DNA of 64,000 nt. Origin: Loktanella sp. D2R18 (GTDB taxonomy: Bacteria; Pseudomonadota; Alphaproteobacteria; Rhodobacterales; Rhodobacteraceae). Under the pieces are notes generated by a model. That model saw only the letters and a list, made by a program, of their open reading frames with translations. It did no database searches and was not told where the DNA came from. A program made the translations under genes and the position numbers. Where the stretch lies: contig NZ_QOCG01000004.1 in assembly GCF_003318235.1 (NCBI RefSeq), forward strand, positions 62,001-126,000, read 5' to 3'. Position 1 is the first letter of the stretch, and every line of letters begins with the position of its first letter. Shown here piece by piece: positions 56,002 to 64,000 of this stretch.

Positions 56002-56873
56002 TGAACAAAACCGTCAATCAAAAAGCATGGTTTCTGGTCTTGCCAGTTCTGGTACTTGTCGCGTTTTCTGCGGTGATCCCACTGATGACCGTCGTGAACT
56101 ATTCGGTGCAAGACACCTTTGGCAACAACCAGTTCTTCTGGGCGGGCCTCGAATGGTTCCGCGAAATGCTCGCATCTGAACGGATGTGGAACGCGCTGTC
56201 ACGGCAGTTGGCCTTTTCGGTGATTATTCTTGCTATTGAAATTCCGCTGGGTATCTACATCGCGCTGAACATGCCGAAAAAGGGGTTCTGGGCGAGTTTG
56301 TGTTTGGTGTTGATGTCCCTGCCCTTGTTGATCCCTTGGAACGTCGTGGGCACGATCTGGCAAATCTTCGGGCGGGTGGATATCGGGCTTTTGGGCTATA
56401 CGCTTGATAAAATCGGGGTGTCATACAACTACACACAAAATTTCTATGCAGCTTGGACCACATTGATTGTGATGGATGTTTGGCATTGGACGTCGCTGGT
56501 CGCGCTTCTTGCCTATGCCGGGCTGCAGTCGATCCCCGACGCCTATTATCAGGCCGCCAAAATCGATCAGGCCTCACGCTGGAAGGTATTTCGCTATATC
56601 GAGCTGCCCAAAATGACGGGCGTTTTGATGATCGCGATTTTGCTCCGGTTCATGGATAGTTTTATGATCTATACAGAACCGTTTGTTGTCACCGGCGGTG
56701 GCCCCGGCAACGCCACGACATTCTTGTCAATTGATCTTGTAAAAATGGCAATGGGTCAGTTTGACCTTGGACCTGCAGCGGCATTCTCGATCATGTATTT
56801 CCTTGTGATCCTTTTGATTTCATGGGCGTTTTACACCGTGATGACCAACCTCGACAAACGGGACGGTGTGTGA
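56001..56873 (+). CDS. glpP: Glycerol ABC transporter permease GlpP
   Basis: A 290-residue binding-protein-dependent permease with six hydrophobic helices. The EAA loop that contacts the ATPase is visible as AAKIDQASRWKVFRYIELPKM. Start at MNKTVNQKAWFLVLPVLVL, whose ATG shares one base with the glpT stop (TAATG). It ends overlapping glpQ by one base, so the permease genes are tightly coupled. Confidence 0.92.
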   Translation: MNKTVNQKAWFLVLPVLVLVAFSAVIPLMTVVNYSVQDTFGNNQFFWAGLEWFREMLASERMWNALSRQLAFSVIILAIEIPLGIYIALNMPKKGFWASLCLVLMSLPLLIPWNVVGTIWQIFGRVDIGLLGYTLDKIGVSYNYTQNFYAAWTTLIVMDVWHWTSLVALLAYAGLQSIPDAYYQAAKIDQASRWKVFRYIELPKMTGVLMIAILLRFMDSFMIYTEPFVVTGGGPGNATTFLSIDLVKMAMGQFDLGPAAAFSIMYFLVILLISWAFYTVMTNLDKRDGV

Positions 56874-57700
56874 TGACCATGACAACAACCAAAACCAGCC
56901 GGATCAATGGATCAGCCATTGTCATGGGCCTTTATCTGTTGTTCTTGCTGCTGCCGATCTATTGGCTGCTGAACATGAGCCTGAAAACCAACACCGAGAT
57001 TTTAGGTGGGTTTTCGCTCTGGCCGCGTGAACTGACCTTTGCCAACTACGCAAAAATCCTGACCGACCCAAGCTGGTACATGGGCTACGTTAATTCGATG
57101 ATCTATGTGGTCTTGAACATGGTGATCAGCCTGACAGTGGCGCTGCCCGCAGCTTACGCATTTTCGCGCTATTCATTTATGGGCGACAAACATTTGTTCT
57201 TTTGGCTGCTGACTAACCGGATGGCGCCACCTGCGGTTTTCGCACTGCCGTTCTTTCAGCTTTATAGCTCGGTCGGCCTGTTCGACACACATATCGCAGT
57301 CGCCTTGGCGCATTGCCTGTTTAACGTCCCGCTTGCGGTGTGGATCCTCGAAGGGTTCATGCGCGGCGTCCCCAAGGAAATTGACGAAACAGCCTATATC
57401 GACGGCTATAGCTTTGGCCGCTTTTTCACCCGTATCTTTATGCCGCTGATCGCCAGTGGGATCGGGGTCGCCGCGTTCTTTTGCTTTATGTTTTCGTGGG
57501 TGGAACTGTTGCTAAGCCGGACGTTGACATCTGTTGACGCCAAACCGATTGCCGCCACCATGACCAGGACAGTTTCCGCCTCAGGTATGGATTGGGGTGT
57601 CTTGGCCGCCGCAGGGGTTCTGACAATCCTGCCCGGTGCACTGGTGATCTATTTTGTTCGCAACTACATCGCCAAGGGCTTTGCCCTGGGCCGTGTATAA
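56873..57700 (+). CDS. glpQ: Glycerol ABC transporter permease GlpQ
   Basis: A 275-residue permease pairing with GlpP. About six helices (first at about 12-35, SAIVMGLYLLFLLLPIYWLL) and an EAA loop in DETAYIDGYSFGRFFTRIFMP. Start at MTMTTTKTSRINGSA, sharing one base with the glpP stop. The name is that of the transporter subunit and should not be confused with the periplasmic phosphodiesterase also called GlpQ. Confidence 0.92.
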   Translation: MTMTTTKTSRINGSAIVMGLYLLFLLLPIYWLLNMSLKTNTEILGGFSLWPRELTFANYAKILTDPSWYMGYVNSMIYVVLNMVISLTVALPAAYAFSRYSFMGDKHLFFWLLTNRMAPPAVFALPFFQLYSSVGLFDTHIAVALAHCLFNVPLAVWILEGFMRGVPKEIDETAYIDGYSFGRFFTRIFMPLIASGIGVAAFFCFMFSWVELLLSRTLTSVDAKPIAATMTRTVSASGMDWGVLAAAGVLTILPGALVIYFVRNYIAKGFALGRV

Positions 57701-57715
57701 AGAAAGGGTCTGCAC

Positions 57716-57988
57716 ATGGCTTGGATGGCTTGGACAACACCGACGGCTATATTCTTTATCGTGATCGCGTCACTGCTTGTGACCTTTACACTGCTTGCAA
57801 TTAAATTTCCCGAAACGCCGCGCACCGGTGTTTTGGGGTTCGAGACAACGCGCGGTGACCGTCTGTTCATCACGCTGTTGGGATCGGCCTTTATCAATTT
57901 GATTTGGCTTGGTCTTGAAACAGGCCCTCAGCCCTATGCGCTGTTGGTCTGCCTGATCTACGCCGGCGGGGTTTTTCGCTGGGTATGA
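57716..57988 (+). CDS. glpU: DUF2160 small membrane protein, probably GlpU
   Basis: A 90-residue protein with two or three hydrophobic segments (about 8-28, 48-66 and 71-86), ending LVCLIYAGGVFRWV. It matches the DUF2160 family, which is encoded between the permease and binding-protein genes of glycerol importers. By position it is the counterpart of rhizobial glpU. Role in transport is unknown; no ATPase or binding motif. Confidence 0.82.
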   Translation: MAWMAWTTPTAIFFIVIASLLVTFTLLAIKFPETPRTGVLGFETTRGDRLFITLLGSAFINLIWLGLETGPQPYALLVCLIYAGGVFRWV

Positions 57989-58066
57989 TCCACACGACAT
58001 GCCGTGCGGCAACTTCAACTGCCGCATGGTCTTCACCAAAGTTCAATTCTCGGGAGGAGATACGAT

Positions 58067-59788
58067 ATGAACTTACCACTTAAATCAACGACAGCGATGG
58101 CGCTGACATTCGCAGTTCTGGGCAATATGGCCCATGCCGATATGGCTGCCGCCATCGATTTTCTAGACAGTACGATTGAACGGTCATCCATTGATCGCGC
58201 ATCGCAAGAAGCCGAAATGCAATGGTTTGTTGATGCGGCTGAACCCTATGCAGGCATGGATATTCGCGTGGTCTCTGAAACCATCGCAACCCATGAATAC
58301 GAAGCCAACGTATTGGCCCCAGCCTTTACCGCGATCACTGGCATCCAGATCACCCACGATCTGATCGGCGAAGGCGATGTTGTCGAAAAACTGCAAACCC
58401 AAATGCAATCAGGCCAGAATATCTATGACGCCTATGTCAACGACAGTGATCTGATCGGCACCCATTGGCGCTATCAGCAAGCACGTAACCTGACCGACTG
58501 GATGTCTGGTGACGGTGCTGCGGTGACAAGCCCCACTTTGAACCTTGCCGACTTTATTGGTCTCGACTTCACAACAGGCCCGGATGGCAAGCTGTACCAA
58601 CTGCCGACACAACAGTTCGCGAACCTCTATTGGTTCCGCTACGACATGTTCACCGACGCAACGAACATGACCGATTTTGCCGCTGAATACGGCTATGATC
58701 TGGGTGTGCCTGTGAACTGGTCTGCTTACGCGGATATCGCGGCCTTCTTTACCAACCGTGACCTCAGCCACATGGGCATCGACACCGAAGTTTACGGCCA
58801 TATGGATTACGGCAAGAAAGACCCGTCACTTGGCTGGCGCTTTACCGACGCGTGGATGTCCATGGCTGGTATGGGCGACAAGGGCGAACCAAACGGGTTG
58901 CCCGTCGATGAATGGGGCGTGCGTGTGAATGAAAACAGCCAACCCGTCGGGTCTTGCGTCGCACGTGGCGGTGCAACCAATTCACCTGCAGCGGTCTATG
59001 CGATCGAAAGCTACGTGGATTGGCTAACAAACTATGCCCCGCCTGCGGCCGCTGGGATGACGTTTTCTGAATCTGGTCCTGTGCCGTCTCAAGGTGGGAT
59101 CGCGCAGCAGATGTTCTGGTACACCGCATTCACCGCCGACATGGTTGGCGAAGGCGCAGCAGCTGTGCTTGATGAAGACGGCATGCCGCTTTGGCGCATG
59201 GCCCCAAGCCCACACGGCGCATATTGGGAAGACGGCATGAAAGTCGGCTACCAAGATGCCGGATCGTGGACATTGATGGAATCGACACCGCTGGATCGCG
59301 CACAGGCCGCGTGGCTTTATGCGCAATTCGTCACGTCGATGACCGTGGATGTTGAAAAATCCCACGCGGGTCTGACATTTATCCGCGAATCCACAATCGA
59401 TCATGAAAGCTTTACTGAGCGCGCCCCGCGTTTGGGTGGGCTGATCGAATTCTACCGCTCACCTGCGCGGGTCCAATGGTCGCCAACAGGCACCAACATC
59501 CCCGATTATCCAAAGCTGGCACAGCTTTGGTGGCAAAACATCGGCGATGCATCTTCGGGTGCAAAATCCGCGCAAGACGCGTTGGATAGTCTTTGTTCAG
59601 AGCAAGAACGCGTGTTGGAACGGCTCGAGCGCGCAGGCGTCCAAGGCGATCTGGGGCCTGTCATGAACGAGGAAATGGACGCGGATTACTGGCTCAGCCA
59701 GCCCGGTTCGCCCAAGGCCGCATTGGACACCACAGATGAAGAGCCGATCACGGTGTCTTATGATGAGCTGATCCAATCTTGGCAGTAA
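58067..59788 (+). CDS. glpV: Glycerol ABC transporter substrate-binding protein GlpV
   Basis: A 573-residue periplasmic binding protein, started at MNLPLKSTTAMALTFAVLGNMAHA with GGAGG 10 bp upstream; that stretch is a signal peptide. It is much longer than ordinary binding proteins, as is usual for GlpV. Regions seen: VVSETIATHEYEANVLAPAF, GEGDVVEKLQTQMQSGQNIY, and a conserved aromatic C-terminal half. A strong terminator follows, partly separating it from glpK. Confidence 0.92.
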   Translation: MNLPLKSTTAMALTFAVLGNMAHADMAAAIDFLDSTIERSSIDRASQEAEMQWFVDAAEPYAGMDIRVVSETIATHEYEANVLAPAFTAITGIQITHDLIGEGDVVEKLQTQMQSGQNIYDAYVNDSDLIGTHWRYQQARNLTDWMSGDGAAVTSPTLNLADFIGLDFTTGPDGKLYQLPTQQFANLYWFRYDMFTDATNMTDFAAEYGYDLGVPVNWSAYADIAAFFTNRDLSHMGIDTEVYGHMDYGKKDPSLGWRFTDAWMSMAGMGDKGEPNGLPVDEWGVRVNENSQPVGSCVARGGATNSPAAVYAIESYVDWLTNYAPPAAAGMTFSESGPVPSQGGIAQQMFWYTAFTADMVGEGAAAVLDEDGMPLWRMAPSPHGAYWEDGMKVGYQDAGSWTLMESTPLDRAQAAWLYAQFVTSMTVDVEKSHAGLTFIRESTIDHESFTERAPRLGGLIEFYRSPARVQWSPTGTNIPDYPKLAQLWWQNIGDASSGAKSAQDALDSLCSEQERVLERLERAGVQGDLGPVMNEEMDADYWLSQPGSPKAALDTTDEEPITVSYDELIQSWQ

Positions 59789-59834
59789 ACGACACCCTTT
59801 GTCATGGGCGGCCTCCCTGCCCATGACCTCCACG

Positions 59835-59867
59835 GCGCGGCGGCGGTTTTACGGCCGTCGCGCTTTT
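59835..59867 (+). terminator. Terminator or attenuator between glpV and glpK
   Basis: A GC-rich stem of about 10 bp (GCGCGGCGGC / GCCGTCGCGC with a G-U pair), loop of about 10 nt, followed by TTTT. It lies 46 bp after glpV and 33 bp before glpK, so it may lower glpK expression relative to the transporter, or glpK may have its own promoter. Confidence 0.75.
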
Positions 59868-59899
59868 CTATTTCACACGAATCCGGATAAGATCGTGAC

Positions 59900-61393
59900 A
59901 TGACACATATCCTTGCAATTGATCAGGGCACCACATCATCGCGCACGATCGTTTTCGATCGCAACATGAATATTGTGGCCTCAGCCCAAGAAGAATTCGA
60001 ACAACATTTCCCGCAATCAGGGTGGGTCGAACACGCCGTCGATGATCTTTGGTCGACCGTCGCTGGCACAGCGCGATCCGCGATTGAACGTGCGGGTTTG
60101 CGTCCCGACGATATCGCCGCGATTGGGATTACCAATCAGCGTGAAACCACCGTCGTTTGGAACAAACACACAGGCCAAGCGATCCACAACGCAATCGTCT
60201 GGCAAGACCGCCGCACCGCTGCATATTGCCGTGAACTTGGCGATGCCGGCCACGCCAATATGATCACGGCCCGTACCGGTCTTTTACTGGACCCGTATTT
60301 TTCGGCGACCAAGCTCAAATGGATATTAGACAACACCCCCGGCGCGCGTGAAAGCGCGGCAAAGGGTGATCTGCTGTTTGGCACCGTCGACAGTTACCTG
60401 ATTTGGAAAATGACCGATGGCGCGTCGCATGTCACCGACGCAACCAACGCTGCCCGGACCATGCTATATGACATCCACAAAGGCCGTTGGAGCACCACAA
60501 TCTGCGCGCTGCTCGACATTGCGATGAACATGCTTCCCGAGGTCAAGGACTGCGCGGCAGATTTCGGAACTACACGCCCCGACCTATTTGGGCGCGCTGT
60601 CCCGATCACCGGGGTGGCGGGCGATCAGCAGGCCGCGACCGTTGGGCAGGCGTGTTTCGACCCGGGTATGCTAAAATCCACGTATGGCACGGGCTGCTTT
60701 GCGCTGCTCAATACCGGCGACACACCCGTGACCTCGCAGAACCGTCTCCTGACAACCATCGCCTATCAGCTTGATGGCAAACCGACCTATGCGCTTGAAG
60801 GGTCAATTTTTGTCGCAGGTGCTGTGGTGCAATGGTTACGTGACGGGCTGAAAATTATTCGTGATGCCGCAGAAACCCAACCGCTGGCACAAACGGCAGA
60901 CGACAGCCAAGACGTGATCCTTGTACCTGCTTTCACCGGGCTTGGCGCGCCCTATTGGGACCCCGAATGTAGGGGCGCGATTTATGGGCTTACACGCAAC
61001 ACCGGGCCCGCTGAACTGGCCCGCGCGGCATTGGAAAGTGTGGGTTTTCAGACCCGCGACCTGATCGAAGCCATGCATGCCGACTGGCAAGGCGAAGGAG
61101 TGCAACCTACCCTGCGCGTTGATGGCGGGATGAGCGCATCTGACTGGGCTATGCAGTTCTTAGCAGATATCATTGGCGCGCCTGTAGATCGCCCCGAAGT
61201 GTTGGAAACAACAGCCCTTGGGGCTGCATGGCTGGCGGGACAACACGTGGGGTTGTATCCGAACAAAGACGAATTTGCGCTACGCTGGCGGTGTGAACAG
61301 ACGTTTTCTTCCGGGATGGCAGAAGATGCGCGTGCGCGTAAATACGGCGCGTGGAAAAAGGCGGTGGCCGCGACAATGTCGATTACAGCATAG
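59900..61393 (+). CDS. glpK: Glycerol kinase GlpK
   Basis: A 497-residue FGGY kinase phosphorylating imported glycerol. N-terminal [16 protein letters not shown], the glycerol contacts in [12 protein letters not shown] and [22 protein letters not shown], and the C-terminal ATP site in [20 protein letters not shown]. Last gene of the glycerol set; supplies glycerol-3-phosphate for GlpD and as GlpR ligand. Length is normal. Confidence 0.97.
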   Translation: MTHILAIDQGTTSSRTIVFDRNMNIVASAQEEFEQHFPQSGWVEHAVDDLWSTVAGTARSAIERAGLRPDDIAAIGITNQRETTVVWNKHTGQAIHNAIVWQDRRTAAYCRELGDAGHANMITARTGLLLDPYFSATKLKWILDNTPGARESAAKGDLLFGTVDSYLIWKMTDGASHVTDATNAARTMLYDIHKGRWSTTICALLDIAMNMLPEVKDCAADFGTTRPDLFGRAVPITGVAGDQQAATVGQACFDPGMLKSTYGTGCFALLNTGDTPVTSQNRLLTTIAYQLDGKPTYALEGSIFVAGAVVQWLRDGLKIIRDAAETQPLAQTADDSQDVILVPAFTGLGAPYWDPECRGAIYGLTRNTGPAELARAALESVGFQTRDLIEAMHADWQGEGVQPTLRVDGGMSASDWAMQFLADIIGAPVDRPEVLETTALGAAWLAGQHVGLYPNKDEFALRWRCEQTFSSGMAEDARARKYGAWKKAVAATMSITA

Positions 61394-61449
61394 CAAAAGC
61401 TGGTGTCGAGGTGTACAGCGCCTGCCCCCATCCCCATGTGTTTTGCTCT

Positions 61450-61474
61450 CCACAGCACACTTCCGGTGCTGTGG
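61450..61474. other. Stem-loop downstream of glpK
   Basis: A 9-bp perfect stem CCACAGCAC / GTGCTGTGG with a 7-nt loop, 57 bp after glpK. There is no T-run on either strand, so terminator function is doubtful. The rest of the 187-bp gap to 61581 holds nothing else recognisable. Confidence 0.4.
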
Positions 61475-61580
61475 GTTCATGCATATTCAGGATGCGTGCA
61501 TTAAAATACACGCTACCGACAATCGTGCTCATTCACAGACCGCCTGACGGTCATCATCCTGTTTCGATAAAGCGCCAAGA

Positions 61581-62318
61581 CTAGCCCCCTAAATCACAAT
61601 CTTGGTTAGAAATCGCATCACGTAGATTGACCTGCGTGATTTCAATCCCATCATACAAAACAAGTATTTCTTCCGGATCACGAAAATTCGCCGAAACAGA
61701 GACAAACGTGGCGAAACCATTATTCACGTCATCTTTGTAATACCTAAGCATATCGCGTTCTAAAACAGGCACGCGGAGCATTTCAGTGTCGATTATTTCA
61801 TACACGCGGTACGACTGAAAACCAGTGAGCCAATGTGGTTTAGTGTAACCGCTGTAAAACTGACGACCTAAGACAGAGCTTCGGTGAATACCCTGCACAT
61901 CATCAATGTCATCTGGCGGATCATACAGGTTAGGGTGTATTGTGCCACTTTCGCCGAAACGCCAAATCTCACCGTCGTCTAAAACATTGATCCAGCCGTT
62001 AACGAACCAACCATAAACATAAACGCGCCCGCTATCTGGGTCGTAAGGGCCCAGACCAAAGATAAAGTCGCCTGTGGGCGACCACACCGCCTCAGTTTCA
62101 ACGGCGCCGATATGCAGCTTTAACATTCCTTCGCTCGGAATGCTAATGTGTGGTTCCAGACCCTCAACCGATACCGCACGCCCATTGATCGCAAGTGGGG
62201 CATCGTTCCATTGTTCCGAAACAAGACATAGCTCCGAATAAGACACATCTTCGGCTAACGCGGGCGTGCTAGAGCCACATAGCGACACGGCCAAAGCCAC
62301 TGATCTAAAAAAGGGCAC
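61581..62318 (-). CDS. Secreted protein of unknown function
   Basis: A 245-residue protein with a signal peptide (VALAVSLCGSSTPALAED) and two remaining cysteines (SELCLVSEQW near the N-terminus and SNQDCDLGG at the very end) that could form a disulfide. The mature part is rich in aromatic and acidic residues and probably beta-rich (FIFGLGPYDPDSGRVYVYGW; INVLDDGEIWRFG). No family recognised. It starts with GTG 12 bp after the dodecin remnant's stop and lacks a clear ribosome-binding site. Confidence 0.6.
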   Translation of the reverse strand: MPFFRSVALAVSLCGSSTPALAEDVSYSELCLVSEQWNDAPLAINGRAVSVEGLEPHISIPSEGMLKLHIGAVETEAVWSPTGDFIFGLGPYDPDSGRVYVYGWFVNGWINVLDDGEIWRFGESGTIHPNLYDPPDDIDDVQGIHRSSVLGRQFYSGYTKPHWLTGFQSYRVYEIIDTEMLRVPVLERDMLRYYKDDVNNGFATFVSVSANFRDPEEILVLYDGIEITQVNLRDAISNQDCDLGG

Positions 62319-62330
62319 CCTAATTCACGA

Positions 62331-62417
62331 TCAATCATCAAGCACAAACGAGATTTTCATAACCACGCGATATTCTTGAATTTCGCCATCTTTGATCGTG
62401 ACTTTTGCAATAGACAT
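62331..62417 (-). pseudogene. Dodecin with internal deletion
   Basis: A 28-codon frame with a good ribosome-binding site (AAGGA, 6 bp before the ATG) reading MSIAKVT then IKDGEIQEYRVVMKISFVLD. The first six residues match the start and the rest matches the C-terminal strands of dodecin, a roughly 68-residue flavin-binding protein. About 40 residues, including the helix and flavin-contact region, are missing, in frame. It is therefore probably a deleted, non-functional dodecin that still may be translated. Family call is from pattern memory. Confidence 0.62.
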
Positions 62418-62495
62418 CGTATTTCCTTTTCAAAATAGATGTTTTGGTCAGGTGATAGTAATGAGCACAACCATAAGAGCAACCCACAACCAAGT

Positions 62496-63110
62496 TTAGA
62501 AATCAAACGCCAATTGCCGCGTCGCGTTCAGCAGGCCGATTTTGCGGCCCATCACGCCTTCGGCCGCTAAAACCACTTGCGCCGCTGCGCGCGCATCGTC
62601 GCCTGCGTCGTGGTGGCGAAATTGCAGCCCAAGCACTTGCTTGAGATGGCCCAACCCATGCCCGCCATTTCCGCGTAACTCTGGCCAAGCTTTGCGCGCG
62701 ATCGCCACGCTGTCCGACCAGTCTGATTTCAACACGGGTAGGTCGGCATGGGCGCAGGCCGCATCAAACGCCTTTTCATCGAACCGGCTATGCTGCACCA
62801 GCGGATGCGTCTCCATGATGTGGCGCAAATCGGGCAAGATATCACAAAATAACGGGGCACCGCGCACTGTGCCTGCATCGATCCCATGCAGCCGGGTATT
62901 GCCCGCTGCAAACGTGACTTGTGGATCGACATAGGCACTATAGGTCGCAATCGCACCGTCAAAGCCAACGACAGCGAGGCCAATCTGGCAGATACTGGCC
63001 ACATCATAAGCAGCCGTTTCGACATCAACGGCAATGAACCGGATTGCGGCGTTCAGGGGCCCTGTTTGCTCAAAGCAACTGGGCAATGTGAATGGTTCGA
63101 ATTGCGACAT
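62496..63110 (-). CDS. DEDDh-type 3'-5' exonuclease (DnaQ-like)
   Basis: A 204-residue exonuclease domain protein. Acidic metal ligands occur in FIAVDVETA (DxE), SRFDEKAFDAA (Asp), and HHDAGDDARAAA (His and Asp), giving DEDDh. The central stretch NTRLHGIDAGTVRGAP matches DnaQ-like proteins. There is no BRCT or polymerase domain, so it is not a DNA polymerase III epsilon subunit by context. Likely a DNA or RNA trimming enzyme; substrate unknown. Confidence 0.87.
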   Translation of the reverse strand: MSQFEPFTLPSCFEQTGPLNAAIRFIAVDVETAAYDVASICQIGLAVVGFDGAIATYSAYVDPQVTFAAGNTRLHGIDAGTVRGAPLFCDILPDLRHIMETHPLVQHSRFDEKAFDAACAHADLPVLKSDWSDSVAIARKAWPELRGNGGHGLGHLKQVLGLQFRHHDAGDDARAAAQVVLAAEGVMGRKIGLLNATRQLAFDF

Positions 63111-63230
63111 GTCGTTTTGTGAATGACCTCTTAGCCTACGGACTCATGGCCATTATATCGCGCGGCAACCGTCAGGCAAAGCGCATAGCGAGAACAGTCT
63201 TTTGGCAGCGCCCACAAAAATAATTGCAAT

Positions 63231-63243
63231 GATATAACATATC
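63231..63243. promoter_or_regulatory. Possible Zur-like palindrome upstream of the COG0523 GTPase
   Basis: GATAT-AAC-ATATC, a perfect palindrome in an AT-rich stretch 64 bp before the GTPase start. Zur boxes are AT-rich palindromes with a TATA/ATAA core, and COG0523 genes are frequent Zur targets. The match is short and only suggestive. Confidence 0.38.
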
Positions 63244-63306
63244 TATTACATCACATTCTCATCTCGATAAATTACCGGACTTGCAACGTAGCCGATGGAG
63301 CTAAAA

Positions 63307-64000
63307 ATGTCAGACACACGCCTTCCCGTAACGGTTCTTTCTGGTTTCTTGGGTGCGGGCAAGACCACACTTTTGAACCGCGTCCTGAACAATCGCGAAG
63401 GCCGCAGGGTCGCGGTGATCGTCAACGATATGTCAGAGGTTAACATCGACGCCGATCTGGTGCGGGCGGACACTGAACTCAGCCGGACCGACGAAACGCT
63501 GGTTGAAATGTCAAATGGCTGCATCTGCTGTACGCTGCGCGATGACCTTTTGAACGAGGTCCGGCGGCTCGCAGCTGAAGGGCGCTTTGATTATTTGTTG
63601 ATCGAATCCACAGGTATTTCTGAGCCGCTTCCCGTCGCCGCAACATTTGATTTTCGCGACGAATTTGGCGAAAGCCTCGCCGATGTGGCACGGCTTGATA
63701 CGATGGTGACTGTCGTAGACGCCGTAAACCTGCTGCGAGATTATTCCAGCCATGACTTTCTAAGCGATCGGGGCGAAACAATGGGCGAAGAAGATGAACG
63801 TACGATCGTGCACCTTCTGACCGATCAAATCGAATTCGCCGATGTTGTCATCCTAAATAAAGTCACCGATGCAGGCCCTGACCGCGTGGACGCCGCCCGC
63901 AAAATCATTCGCAGCCTGAATGCGGATGCCAAGATCATAGAAGCGGATCATTCCGATGTTGCGAGCGGCGCAATTCTTGACACTGGGCTGTTCGATTTCG
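63307..64000 (+). CDS. COG0523 (CobW/ZigA-type) metal-chaperone GTPase, C-terminus beyond window
   Basis: The first 231 codons of a G3E GTPase. Motifs: Walker [16 protein letters not shown], the metal-binding CxCC in [12 protein letters not shown], Walker B-like [12 protein letters not shown], and the guanine-specificity NKVT in [11 protein letters not shown]. The ESTG context and long DSSHDF-like insert resemble ZigA, a zinc chaperone made under zinc limitation. The C-terminal domain is outside the window, so CobW, NikR-type or ZigA roles cannot be separated with certainty. Confidence 0.9.
   Translation, partial: MSDTRLPVTVLSGFLGAGKTTLLNRVLNNREGRRVAVIVNDMSEVNIDADLVRADTELSRTDETLVEMSNGCICCTLRDDLLNEVRRLAAEGRFDYLLIESTGISEPLPVAATFDFRDEFGESLADVARLDTMVTVVDAVNLLRDYSSHDFLSDRGETMGEEDERTIVHLLTDQIEFADVVILNKVTDAGPDRVDAARKIIRSLNADAKIIEADHSDVASGAILDTGLFDF

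Overview
The window looks like a chromosomal segment of an alphaproteobacterium of the order Rhodobacterales (Roseobacter/Loktanella/Octadecabacter-like). The case rests on gene order and family content: ruvCAB followed by ybgC-tolQRAB, ccoGHIS and ccoNOQP with FnrL-type boxes, an FnrL regulator, Hsp20 followed by a DUF1150 gene, DUF465 and DUF1127 proteins, a rhizobial-type glycerol ABC operon, and a hairpin-plus-GC-rich repeat typical of this group. Genus is not determinable by reading alone. No rRNA, tRNA or CRISPR was found.

Layout. 1-6405 (minus): Holliday-junction genes ruvC-ruvA-ruvB, an unknown gene, then ybgC-tolQ-tolR-tolA-tolB (tolB runs off the left edge). 6.7-10.3 kb: DUF1127 protein, small membrane protein, prmA, msrA, an MFS carrier. 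10.4-14.7 kb (plus): ccoGHIS for cbb3 oxidase assembly, behind an FNR box. 14.7-16.9 kb: groES-groEL behind a CIRCE element. 17-22 kb: GNAT, DMT exporter, lipase-like hydrolase, purE-purK, DUF465, Hsp20-DUF1150. 21.7-24.1 kb: three tandem glycosyltransferase-like paralogs, two of them truncated on either side of an IS66-family remnant. 24.1-28.5 kb: fused ATP sulfurylase/APS kinase, trxB, an Lrp regulator, a lipoprotein. 28.5-35.4 kb: ccoNOQP (minus) with an FNR box, a universal stress protein, a retron-type reverse transcriptase with a candidate msr-msd RNA directly upstream, and fnrL. 35.6-45.4 kb: a catabolic island best read as L-fucose uptake and non-phosphorylative oxidation (ABC transporter, mutarotase, dehydrogenase, lactonase, UxaA-type dehydratase, SDR, FAH hydrolase, GntR regulator). 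45.5-50.1 kb: SbcD/SbcC-like (YhaO/YhaN-like) nuclease-ATPase pair. 50.3-51.2 kb: purU. 51.2-61.4 kb: glpR divergent from glpD-glpSTPQUV-glpK. 61.6-64 kb: an unknown secreted protein, an internally deleted dodecin, a DEDDh exonuclease, and a COG0523 metal-chaperone GTPase running off the right edge.

How it fits together. Microaerobic respiration is the main regulatory theme: FnrL is encoded here, and both halves of the cbb3 oxidase set (structural ccoNOQP and assembly ccoGHIS) carry TTGAT/C-N4-ATCAA boxes, but the two halves face each other about 14 kb apart instead of forming one run. Two carbon modules (L-fucose and glycerol) each have their own divergent repressor with visible operator-like repeats.

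The most interesting item is the retron-like locus at 33203-34658. The reverse transcriptase has YADD, the LPQGAP motif and VTG, but its NAxxH-equivalent motif has lost the Asn. Directly upstream are interrupted 15/16-nt inverted repeats (a1/a2 geometry) bounding about 148 nt that contains a long stem-loop; the a2 arm overlaps the TTG start codon. No recognisable effector gene is adjacent.
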